Assembly (NCBI GenBank): GCA_913054425.1
Contig: CAJXJG010000118.1
Coordinates: forward strand, 1 to 5,894
Direction: 5' to 3'
Length of the DNA stretch: 5,894 nucleotides
From: an uncultured Fidelibacterota bacterium
GTDB taxonomy: Bacteria > Fidelibacterota > Marinisomatia > Marinisomatales > UBA8229
Below are positions 1 through 5,832 of this stretch, in pieces (position 1 is the first letter of the stretch; each line of letters opens with the position of its first letter). Below the pieces are notes generated by a model. That model was not told the origin of the DNA and did no database searches. It saw nothing but the letters and a program-made list of their open reading frames with translations. Made by a program: the position numbers and the translations under genes.

Positions 1-1282
1 AATCACGAATAATCCCACGAACCACCCGTGTCGAAGATCCTAAGTTTTGATGAATAACATCAGTTGCTGCATAACTGGCATTCAAATAATAATCCTGGTC
101 ATTTAATAGTGCAGACAATGTGGTTGTCACATCAATTGACGATTCAACTGAAAATCCTCCACCAGCCTGAATAAGTTCTCCGGCTTCATGAGAATTATCG
201 TGCTTAGGACCAAACAAGACAGGAAGCCTGGCAATTGCTGGTTCCATGACATTATGAACACCACTTGAAAATCCACCGCCAACATAAGCAATTTGACCTT
301 GCCAGTAGAGTTTTGATAAAATTCCAACAACTCCAACCACAACTACCTGCGCTCCCCTGATATCCAGGTTAATTTTGGAGTTATGTCTTTTAACAGTTAA
401 TCCCTGCTTTTCGAATTCCTTAATCGCTGCCTGGATATTTTGATCAGTCGGTTCATGAGGAATCCACAAGAGGGATATTTTCTCATACTTTTTCAATAAC
501 TGTATTATGGGTTGAATAATTATTGCTTCATCTTCAGGCCAAACACTTCCTGCGACGATTCGCTTTTCACGCTGTAATACCGACATGGTCCGTTCCTGAG
601 TGAATGTATCGGCATGGTTCTTCACCTGATCATAGCGCGGATTACCCAATACACGAATTAATGGTGATTTATTGATACTGACAATTTTTTGGAGGGAAAG
701 GTAGTCAGATCCTGAAATGGTATAGATTGAGGAGAATGAATGATATACAGAACGATAAAAATTCCGTATTACAGGATAATATTTATGGGTCTTTTCTCTA
801 AAAAAGGCAGCAAAGATTGTTATATGAATAGTTTGAAGAGATGCAATCCAAACCAAATTCGGCCAGACATCATACCCTGCAAAAATAATCTTTTTGGGTT
901 GAACAATTTTCAATGCTCTCCAAATACTCCAAATAAAGTCAAATGGAAGATAAATCTTACAATCTATTTGTTCATTTTTTACATGGTGGTATCCGGACGG
1001 AGAAAAAAACGATACAAGGACAGTACATTTCGGTTCAACTTCTTTTAATCCTGCCAGGACAGGAAGAACCTGCTGAAATTCCCCATGGGAGGCGACATGG
1101 AACCAATACACATCATATGATCGGTCAAAATCCTTAAAATATGACCGTAACGTCGGAATAGACAACATGCGCCCCTTAAAACCATCCTTAAGTTTCTGGT
1201 TGAAAAATGTGCCGATTATTCCAAAAATAAACAAGAGCGGAAATAAAATTAGGTTATATAAAAGTGCCCAGAATACAATCAT
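1..1282 (-). CDS. kdtA: 3-deoxy-D-manno-octulosonic acid (Kdo) transferase, C-terminus cut by window edge
   Basis: Transfers Kdo from CMP-Kdo to lipid A precursor at the cytoplasmic face of the inner membrane (GT30 family). The frame is open from ATG at 1282 to the left edge: 427 complete codons without a stop, close to the usual full length of about 420-430, so only a short tail is probably missing. Seen in the translation: a hydrophobic N-terminal segment at residues 2-26 (likely membrane anchor); WFHVASHGEF at 60-69 with the expected catalytic base Glu68; SFFSPSGY at 91-98; YDVWPNL at 137-143; GSVWPEDE at 245-252; IPHEP at 274-278; and the CMP-Kdo-binding block YVGGGFSSGVHNVMEPA at 333-349 followed by LPVLFGP. 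Its ATG overlaps the GT9 stop (ATGA), so the two are probably translationally coupled; no Shine-Dalgarno is visible. One odd residue: Gly317 sits where the family usually has Asp in a DxxG motif. Family assignment is firm. Confidence 0.95.
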   Translation of the reverse strand, partial: MIVFWALLYNLILFPLLFIFGIIGTFFNQKLKDGFKGRMLSIPTLRSYFKDFDRSYDVYWFHVASHGEFQQVLPVLAGLKEVEPKCTVLVSFFSPSGYHHVKNEQIDCKIYLPFDFIWSIWRALKIVQPKKIIFAGYDVWPNLVWIASLQTIHITIFAAFFREKTHKYYPVIRNFYRSVYHSFSSIYTISGSDYLSLQKIVSINKSPLIRVLGNPRYDQVKNHADTFTQERTMSVLQREKRIVAGSVWPEDEAIIIQPIIQLLKKYEKISLLWIPHEPTDQNIQAAIKEFEKQGLTVKRHNSKINLDIRGAQVVVVGVVGILSKLYWQGQIAYVGGGFSSGVHNVMEPAIARLPVLFGPKHDNSHEAGELIQAGGGFSVESSIDVTTTLSALLNDQDYYLNASYAATDVIHQNLGSSTRVVRGIIRD

Positions 1283-2295
1283 ACTGCTAAAATCTTCTGG
1301 ACAGCGGTTTTTACTGTTTCCGGATTAATTGAATTCATACAAATCTGCTCGTCTCTATAACAAGGCTTACTTCCATTCTGGGAACATGGTCGGCACCAAA
1401 GATCCGTATTTTCAACAATTATAGATTCACGTAAATTTGGTCCACCCCCAGTTTCAACCGAGGTAGGTCCCATTATCATCACTACGGGTACTCCAAGCGC
1501 TTCCGCTCCATGAACAAGCCCTGTATCGCTTCCGATGACTATTTTTGCTTGAGAAATAAAAGCTAAGGTCTCTCGTAAATTTGTTTTTCCATGAAGATCA
1601 ACTACCTGAGGATTGATTTCCGATAATTCATTACAAATGAGATCGGATGATGAACCCATGAGTATCACTTTTATATTAATTCTTTCCAACTCTCTGATTA
1701 CCTCATTATATCCTTGGAGATTCCACAGTTTTTGCTTCCACGCAGCTCCGGGTATGATCACACAATAATTACCCAAAATGTTCATTTTTTTAAGCTGATT
1801 TAAGGCAAATTGTTTTTCTGATTCTGAAAGAAAAAGGGAAGTTTTTGGAAAAGGAGCTGCTGGCTCTACTAATAACTCCATAATTGGTTCGTGGAGCAGG
1901 CTTAGTTGAGAAAAGGTGTCAGAAAAGTTATTGATATGGAATTGAAAGAGTTGGCATCGCTTCCATCTGGGTTTTTTTAAGATTCGTTTTTCTGAATTTT
2001 TCATTTGTTGTATAATAATCTTAGAGCGAATGGAATCATGGAGATCCACCACTAAATCATATTCCATTGTATTTAAATGTTTTCCTGCCCTTTTCAGCTG
2101 TAGAAACCCGGTTGTTCGATCCAAAATAAGAATCTCATTGATGTATGGATGACCTTCCAGGATTGACGAATAATCAAACATCGTGAAAAAATCAATTCGT
2201 GCTTCAGGAAAGGACTTTCTAAGAGAAGCAAGAGGAGATGTTGATAATATAATATCGCCTATTGAACTGAATTTGAGAATAAGGATTTTCAACAT
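1279..2295 (-). CDS. GT9-family glycosyltransferase, ADP-heptose:LPS heptosyltransferase-like
   Basis: Probable inner-core LPS glycosyltransferase of the WaaC/WaaF type, which adds a heptose from a nucleotide-activated donor on the cytoplasmic side. 338 residues, normal for the family, with two Rossmann halves. The N-terminal half opens with KILILKFSSIGDIILSTSPL; Asp14 matches the proposed catalytic base in the GD motif. The C-terminal half has IPGAAWKQKLW at 181-191, then GSDTGLVHGAEALGVPVV at 255-272 and MGPTS at 275-279, the donor-binding signature. The tail has four cysteines (301, 304, 312, 319; CxxC-x7-C-x6-C), a pattern I recall in many GT9 proteins and possibly metal-binding. The ATG at 2295 gives the expected N-terminus; no Shine-Dalgarno is seen. 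It is separated by 77 bases from the prenyl synthase and overlaps kdtA by ATGA, which supports a role in Kdo/heptose core assembly. Which heptose position, or whether the sugar is heptose at all, cannot be read from sequence. Confidence 0.88.
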   Translation of the reverse strand: MLKILILKFSSIGDIILSTSPLASLRKSFPEARIDFFTMFDYSSILEGHPYINEILILDRTTGFLQLKRAGKHLNTMEYDLVVDLHDSIRSKIIIQQMKNSEKRILKKPRWKRCQLFQFHINNFSDTFSQLSLLHEPIMELLVEPAAPFPKTSLFLSESEKQFALNQLKKMNILGNYCVIIPGAAWKQKLWNLQGYNEVIRELERINIKVILMGSSSDLICNELSEINPQVVDLHGKTNLRETLAFISQAKIVIGSDTGLVHGAEALGVPVVMIMGPTSVETGGGPNLRESIIVENTDLWCRPCSQNGSKPCYRDEQICMNSINPETVKTAVQKILAV

Positions 2296-2372
2296 TCAAC
2301 AAACTATGTAATTCAATAATTTAAATTGCAATCGTAGCATTATCATCATTTATCAATAGAAAACAGTGTACT
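2296..2372. other. AT-rich intergenic gap ahead of the GT9 gene
   Basis: Non-coding between the prenyl synthase stop and the GT9 ATG. It holds two short perfect palindromes, AATTTAAATT at 2318-2327 and ATTGCAAT at 2325-2332, and most of a gap word shared with the other gaps (see 2365-2375). There is no GC-rich hairpin with a T-run, so no intrinsic terminator in the minus direction, and no good Shine-Dalgarno before the GT9 start. Confidence 0.6.
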
Positions 2373-2375
2373 TTA
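2365..2375 (-). promoter_or_regulatory. Gap word TAAAGTACACT, possible internal promoter element
   Basis: On the minus strand this reads TAAAGTACACT. Its first three bases are the TAA stop of the prenyl synthase, and it lies 69 bases ahead of the GT9 ATG. The same word, slightly varied, occurs in the other three non-coding gaps. TACACT resembles a -10 hexamer, but I see no convincing -35 about 17 bases upstream. The function is inferred only from recurrence. Confidence 0.3.
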
Positions 2376-2382
2376 CCTGGTT
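2367..2382. repeat. 16-base repeat copy 1 (TGTACTTT+ACCTGGTT)
   Basis: On the plus strand TGTACTTT is followed directly by ACCTGGTT, spanning the last codons and stop of the prenyl synthase. The same two 8-base words, separated by TA, span the last codons and stop of tatC at 3430-3447. The reading frames differ (here Thr-Arg-stop, there Lys-Pro-Gly-stop), so shared protein sequence does not explain the match. Confidence 0.5.
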
Positions 2383-3380
2383 CTGTGGACATTAAAAACC
2401 ACTAAATCTATCATAGATTTCTTATAGGAAGAATCCTCATAAAATTTGATTGCCGCCATTGCATTGTTTGAAAAATCATCAATTTTTTTTCTAGCATAAT
2501 CAAATCCTCCTCCCATCTCAATTAAATTCCTCAATTCACGAATAATTTTAGGTTTTTTTTTCTTCATTCGAATAATGGTATTCATCCGTTTTTGATCACT
2601 TTTATTCAGGGTACGAAAACTGTAAATATAAGGGAGAGTAATCATGCTCTTTTTTACATCATTGGCAACATCTTTTCCTATCTCTGACGCTCGAGCTAAC
2701 AGATCAAATAAATCATCTTTTATCTGGAAAGCCATACCCAGGTTTTGACCAAAATTTCTCATAGCTTTCCGATCCTTCAGGATGTTTGTTGTGGTCATTG
2801 AACCAAGTTCACATGAGGCTGAAAACAACGAAGCTGTTTTTCGAGAAATAACATCATAGTATAATTTCTCGGAAACGGATTTTCTAAAAATTTTTTCGAT
2901 CTGAAGAATTTCACCAGAACTCATTTGTTCAGCAGTTCCGGAAATAAGCTCCAAAACCTCAAAGTCTTTCAGCTTAATCATATTAATCAAAGATTTACTT
3001 AAAATATAATCACCCATCAGTACGGATAGTTTATTTTTCCATTTTTTATGAAGAGTAGCCCATCCACGACGAAGGCTTGCCTCATCAACAACATCATCGT
3101 GAATTAATGTTGCAAGGTGTAGCATTTCAATCATTGCTGCGGCTCGGTAACTGTTAGCAGTTGGTTTTCCACAGATATGTGCGGAAAATATTGTTAAGAA
3201 GGGCCGTATATGTTTGCCCCTTCGCATAATCATATATTTCGTTAAAATGTTAATCAACCGCACTTCAGATCGAAGCGAATCCTTCAATTCTTTGCGAAAT
3301 AAATGAATATCCTCATTAATGGGAATTGTTAATTCCTTTAATGATTTGATATCATGCACCTTTGTGTTAAAATTATTCAT
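2373..3380 (-). CDS. Long-chain trans-polyprenyl diphosphate synthase (IspB/HepT-like)
   Basis: Condenses isopentenyl diphosphate units onto an allylic primer to make a polyprenyl diphosphate, most likely the side chain of the respiratory quinone. All-alpha isoprenoid synthase fold, 335 residues, typical length. Seen: GKHIRP at 55-60 (IPP binding); first aspartate-rich motif DDVVD at 95-99 followed by RRG at 104-106; KT at 181-182; second aspartate motif QIKDDLFD at 219-226; GKDVAND at 235-241. The residues four and five before the first Asp are small (Ala90, Thr91), which in this family goes with medium to long chains rather than farnesyl or geranylgeranyl. In the block usually read as GK-x-TLP, the lysine is Met246 (KKSMITLP); as I recall, some heptaprenyl synthases also lack this lysine. 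ATG at 3380 is the first usable in-frame ATG; its only strong GGAGG lies 18 bases upstream. Chain length is not certain. Confidence 0.93.
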   Translation of the reverse strand: MNNFNTKVHDIKSLKELTIPINEDIHLFRKELKDSLRSEVRLINILTKYMIMRRGKHIRPFLTIFSAHICGKPTANSYRAAAMIEMLHLATLIHDDVVDEASLRRGWATLHKKWKNKLSVLMGDYILSKSLINMIKLKDFEVLELISGTAEQMSSGEILQIEKIFRKSVSEKLYYDVISRKTASLFSASCELGSMTTTNILKDRKAMRNFGQNLGMAFQIKDDLFDLLARASEIGKDVANDVKKSMITLPYIYSFRTLNKSDQKRMNTIIRMKKKKPKIIRELRNLIEMGGGFDYARKKIDDFSNNAMAAIKFYEDSSYKKSMIDLVVFNVHRTR

Positions 3381-3436
3381 TACTACAATTCAATCACACC
3401 TCCATCACATCCCCACAGGTTGAATAAATTGTACTT
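3381..3436 (-). promoter_or_regulatory. Leader of the prenyl synthase gene with distant GGAGG and possible hairpin
   Basis: The minus strand carries GGAGGTG at 3403-3397, the only strong Shine-Dalgarno-like sequence ahead of any gene here, but it ends 18 bases before the ATG at 3380, well beyond normal spacing. Inverted arms flank it: TACAAT+TCAA at 3384-3393 pairs with TTGA+ATTGTA at 3420-3433, with a four-base bulge, so the GGAGG would sit in a 26-base loop. An ATT codon nine bases after the GGAGG is in frame with the gene and would add three residues. Two TGTGA words 11 bases apart also lie here, in direct rather than inverted order. What is described is visible; any control role is inferred. 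Confidence 0.35.
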
Positions 3437-3439
3437 TTA
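3428..3439 (-). promoter_or_regulatory. Gap word TAAAAGTACAAT, possible internal promoter element
   Basis: The minus strand reads TAAAAGTACAAT, starting with the TAA stop of tatC and lying 47 bases ahead of the prenyl synthase ATG. TACAAT matches the -10 consensus at five of six positions. No clear -35 is visible, since the region upstream is the tatC coding end. It overlaps the 5' arm of the possible leader hairpin. Confidence 0.35.
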
Positions 3440-3447
3440 ACCTGGTT
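3430..3447. repeat. 16-base repeat copy 2 (TGTACTTT+TA+ACCTGGTT)
   Basis: Partner of the copy at 2367-2382. It consists of the same two 8-base words with a TA inserted between them, again straddling a stop codon (that of tatC). The position relative to the gene end is nearly the same in both copies. Confidence 0.5.
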
Positions 3448-4183
3448 TCAGATTGGAAGTTTCTTCTCCTGTTTTTGTTGCAATCCAGGAGACACCGATA
3501 CTTATCTCGTACAGTATTGTTAAGGGGATAGCCATGAGAAAAAGGCTGATAGGATCAGGAGGAGTAATCATTGCGGAAAGAATTAATATTATAATAATCG
3601 AATGACGACGGTAATGCCTCATAAAAGGGGGAGTTAGAATCCCAATAGCAGACAAGATATACGAAATCACCGGCAGTTCGAAAATCAGCCCGGTACCAAG
3701 TAAAAGCCAGGTCATAAAACTAAAATAATAATTGATGGAAAAATTATTCTGGATATCACCATATCCCATGGAAGTAAAAAAGTTCAGTGAAAAAGGAATA
3801 ATTACGAAATAAGCAAACAGGATACCAGTTAGAAAAGATATATAAGAAAATAGAATAAGCGGAAATAAATATTTGCGTTCATTCACAAATAAACCGGGAA
3901 CAACAAATTTCCAAATTTGAAAGGTCAATATGGGAATTGCTATAATTACTCCCCCTGCAAATGCAAGTCCCCATTTAATTAAAAACATTCCCTGCACTTT
4001 TAGCACTTGCAGGTTTAAATCTAGCTTCCTTGTTGGCAGGATAAGAACTTCAATAACCTGATCAATAAAAAAATACGTGATGACAGCTCCAATAAGAATT
4101 GATGCTAAAGCTTTGATAAGTCTCCAGCGCAACTCCTCCAGATGATCCAGAAAAGACATATTTCCATTATCCAGATCAGCCAT
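3437..4183 (-). CDS. tatC: Sec-independent protein translocase subunit TatC
   Basis: Inner-membrane receptor of the twin-arginine pathway; binds the RR signal peptide and, with TatA/TatB, exports folded proteins. 248 residues from ATG at 4183, normal for TatC. The cytoplasmic N-terminus has SFLDHLEELRWRL at 10-22, the conserved L-E-L-R signal-binding region. NERK at 101-104 has the conserved loop glutamate (Glu102). FELP at 168-171 has the conserved membrane glutamate, and MITPPDPIS at 205-213 plus LYEI at 224-227 form the C-terminal signature. Six membrane segments are visible, roughly at 22-40, 70-93, 106-132, 155-182, 194-207 and 212-227. A TTG at 4189 would add two residues (Met-Lys), and a Met at residue 9 is also possible; I chose the ATG at 4183, which overlaps the end of meaB by 8 bases and suggests coupled translation. 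No tatA or tatB is in the window. Confidence 0.96.
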   Translation of the reverse strand: MADLDNGNMSFLDHLEELRWRLIKALASILIGAVITYFFIDQVIEVLILPTRKLDLNLQVLKVQGMFLIKWGLAFAGGVIIAIPILTFQIWKFVVPGLFVNERKYLFPLILFSYISFLTGILFAYFVIIPFSLNFFTSMGYGDIQNNFSINYYFSFMTWLLLGTGLIFELPVISYILSAIGILTPPFMRHYRRHSIIIILILSAMITPPDPISLFLMAIPLTILYEISIGVSWIATKTGEETSNLKPG

Positions 4184-5108
4184 TTTCAAAGACGGTTAAT
4201 AGTTCTTCCGCAATTTTATAAGGGGAAGATTGAATAGATTCTACTGATTGAGTGACTTTCTCTAACTGTTCTAAACGATGTGGTGACCAAAATCTGCTCA
4301 ATAATCGGTCTTGAATCAACCTACGGATTCGCTCCCGATGTCTTTCGATGCGTTTTGATTCAAGCATTCCCAATTTGTCCATTTCTTTTAAATGATCTAC
4401 TATGAGTTTATGCCAATCAAATACACCTTCGCCCGTACTCGCAATGGTATTAATAACTGGGGGTTCCAAAGAATCCGCTTTTGAGAAACTGTGTAAAAGC
4501 GCCTGGAGGGTTTGAGCTAACCGGTTTGCACCTTTTTTATCAGATTTATTAATAACAAAAATATTAGCTATTTCCATCAATCCAGCTTTCATTAATTGAA
4601 TTTCATCACCTGTCCCCGGCATAAGCACTACGACAGTCAAATCAACTGCTTTTACAACATCATGCTCTGCCTGTCCAATGCCAACTGTTTCAAAGATAAT
4701 TATATCTTTTCCGCTGGCAGCAATAACATCACCAACCTCCTGTGCTTTTTTAGCTAGACCGCCCGAATATTGATGAGAACCCATACTCCTGATGTACACA
4801 TTATTATTATCAAAATACCGGTTCATCCTGATCCGATCACCCAACAGTGCTCCACCAGAAAACGGACTCGTAGGATCGACTGCCACAACACCAACGGATT
4901 TATCTTGGGAGAGAATTTCCGGGATCAAACGATCCACTAACGAGCTTTTGCCAACTCCTGGAGGGCCAGTTATGCCAATCCTGATGGATTGGTGTATGTA
5001 CGGATGCAATTGAATAAAATATTCAGGTGGAATATCCTTATCATTTTCGATAAAACTGATAGCTTTGGACAGTTCTCTATGATTATTTGAACGAATACTT
5101 TTGAGCAT
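4176..5108 (-). CDS. meaB: MeaB/ArgK-type G3E GTPase, methylmalonyl-CoA mutase chaperone
   Basis: Cytoplasmic GTPase that loads and protects adenosylcobalamin-dependent methylmalonyl-CoA mutase; older databases call it an LAO/AO transport ATPase (ArgK), now regarded as a misnomer. Numbering here is from a GTG at 5120 (314 residues); starting at the ATG at 5108 gives 310 and subtracts 4. Walker A GPPGVGKS at 52-59; VDPTSPFSGGALLGDRIRM at 81-99, a signature close to invariant in MeaB; ETVGIGQAE at 144-152 (switch II/Walker B region); NKSD at 191-194 (guanine specificity); then a helical, Arg-rich C-terminus at 250-313 fitting the dimerisation arm. I prefer ATG 5108 because the family helix (HRELSKAISFIE) begins shortly after it and the GTG lies against a palindrome; neither start has a Shine-Dalgarno. 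The mutase genes are not adjacent in this window, so the partner (methylmalonyl-CoA or isobutyryl-CoA mutase) is unproven. Confidence 0.93.
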   Translation of the reverse strand: MLKSIRSNNHRELSKAISFIENDKDIPPEYFIQLHPYIHQSIRIGITGPPGVGKSSLVDRLIPEILSQDKSVGVVAVDPTSPFSGGALLGDRIRMNRYFDNNNVYIRSMGSHQYSGGLAKKAQEVGDVIAASGKDIIIFETVGIGQAEHDVVKAVDLTVVVLMPGTGDEIQLMKAGLMEIANIFVINKSDKKGANRLAQTLQALLHSFSKADSLEPPVINTIASTGEGVFDWHKLIVDHLKEMDKLGMLESKRIERHRERIRRLIQDRLLSRFWSPHRLEQLEKVTQSVESIQSSPYKIAEELLTVFENG

Positions 5109-5109
5109 C

Positions 5110-5135
5110 GTACTGTCCACAGAAGTACTGTACTT
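5110..5135. promoter_or_regulatory. Cluster of small palindromes at the 5' end of meaB, possible operator
   Basis: Perfect inverted repeat AAGTAC-T-GTACTT at 5123-5135, a second one CTGT-CC-ACAG at 5113-5122, and a direct repeat GTACTGT at 5110-5116 and 5125-5131. Together they cover the gap between the regulator gene and meaB and include the alternative GTG start. This looks like a protein-binding site or a compact promoter region, but it matches no operator I know. The stem is too short and too poor in GC, and has no T-run, to be a terminator. Confidence 0.3.
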
Positions 5136-5137
5136 TA
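5127..5137 (-). promoter_or_regulatory. Gap word TAAAGTACAGT, possible promoter element for meaB
   Basis: The minus strand reads TAAAGTACAGT, 18 bases ahead of ATG 5108. It overlaps the palindrome at 5123-5135. A weak -35-like CTGATA lies 17 bases upstream of TACAGT. It is a member of the recurrent gap word described for 2365-2375. Confidence 0.3.
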
Positions 5138-5151
5138 TAAATTACTAATTA

Positions 5152-5832
5152 TCAGGAAAATATTCGGCAAAATTTGATAAAATCACGTATGGTTGTTTTA
5201 CGGCCACGACGGTTAATAAACCGTTTATTCTCTAGTGATTTTAGAACTCTGGATACAGTTTCCCTGGAAGTTCCCGCCATATTTGCAATATCCTGATGAT
5301 AAGGTAAATTATTGATTGTTACAGTCCCCCCTTTTATTTGACCCAATTCTTCTGCAAGGCGTATGAGTGCAATACATATACGCTGTTCCGCATCACTAAG
5401 AGATAAACTCTCAATCTGTTGATCACTATATCTTATTCGGGTGGTTAATTCTTCTAAGAGTTTAATTGCAATTTTTGGAAATCTTTCGAGAATATATAAA
5501 AAGTCACTGCGCTGCAAAGTTAACAATACAGAATCATCAATGGTGACAACATTGGCTGAACGTCCTTCACCATCAAGCAATGCCATTTCTCCGAAAAAAT
5601 CTCCCTCCCCCAGCATCGCTAGTATAACTTCCCGTCCATCATCGCTCATACGAGTTACTTTTACCGCACCTGATTTTATTAAGAAAAATGTCCTCCCCAT
5701 GCTTTCTTCAATGACAACCATTTTACCCTTTGAATGACTTCTAGTTACCATTTTCTCAGATATTTTTTTCAGAGAAATATTATTTAAGACAGAAAAAAGA
5801 GGAACCGATTGCAATAATTCAATTTTGTCCAT
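5152..5832 (-). CDS. CRP/FNR-family transcription regulator, CRP-like
   Basis: DNA-binding regulator, 226 residues, typical length. The cyclic-nucleotide-binding beta-roll is at about 10-125, with the phosphate-binding cassette GEMALLDGEGRSA at 81-93; the Glu82, Arg91 and Ser92 positions match those that contact cAMP in E. coli CRP. A long dimerisation helix runs at about 118-145, then a winged helix-turn-helix at 168-216 whose recognition helix GTSRETVSRVLKSLE (187-201) keeps the Arg190, Glu191 and Arg195 arrangement of CRP, so a TGTGA-like half-site is expected. There is no N-terminal cysteine cluster (Cys153 and Cys222 only), so it is not an iron-sulfur FNR. It is first in the co-directional run and ends in tandem stops TGA TAA, 43 bases before meaB. 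The ATG at 5832 puts the start where the family begins; no Shine-Dalgarno is visible. Its ligand and targets are unknown; control of the downstream genes is only suggested by position. Confidence 0.93.
   Translation of the reverse strand: MDKIELLQSVPLFSVLNNISLKKISEKMVTRSHSKGKMVVIEESMGRTFFLIKSGAVKVTRMSDDGREVILAMLGEGDFFGEMALLDGEGRSANVVTIDDSVLLTLQRSDFLYILERFPKIAIKLLEELTTRIRYSDQQIESLSLSDAEQRICIALIRLAEELGQIKGGTVTINNLPYHQDIANMAGTSRETVSRVLKSLENKRFINRRGRKTTIRDFIKFCRIFS

Noticed and set aside
127..342. Minus-strand 71-residue open frame beginning MWLELL
   Set aside because: It is an out-of-frame shadow of kdtA; the true frame is open throughout this stretch with family motifs.
740..1137. Two plus-strand open frames of 102 and 64 residues
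   Set aside because: Both are antisense to kdtA, show no family features, and have codon and residue patterns expected of a reverse-strand shadow.
1..1282. A possible frameshifted or broken kdtA, because no complete gene ends in this stretch
   Set aside because: Translating the reverse strand from ATG 1282 gives 427 codons without a stop and all family motifs in one frame; the gene is simply cut by the window edge.
2296..2372. A rho-independent terminator between the prenyl synthase and GT9 genes
   Set aside because: Only AT palindromes are present, with no GC-rich stem followed by a T-run in the minus direction; the genes are probably read through.
3394..3409. TCACA-N6-TCACA (plus strand) ahead of the prenyl synthase as a CRP operator
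   Set aside because: The spacing is right, but the half-sites are in direct rather than inverted order, so it is not a standard site for a dimeric CRP-type protein; chance is a good explanation.
4792..5013. Plus-strand 73-residue open frame within meaB
   Set aside because: It is antisense to the most conserved part of meaB (Walker A and the VDPTSPFSGG block), so it is a coding shadow.
5113..5131. CTGT/ACAG words as a LexA (SOS) box
   Set aside because: The enterobacterial LexA box needs CTGT-N8-ACAG; here the spacing is two bases, and meaB is not an SOS gene.
5441..5737. Plus-strand 98-residue open frame within the CRP-type gene
   Set aside because: It is antisense to the cyclic-nucleotide-binding domain and rich in Ser/Pro as reverse shadows often are, with no family resemblance.
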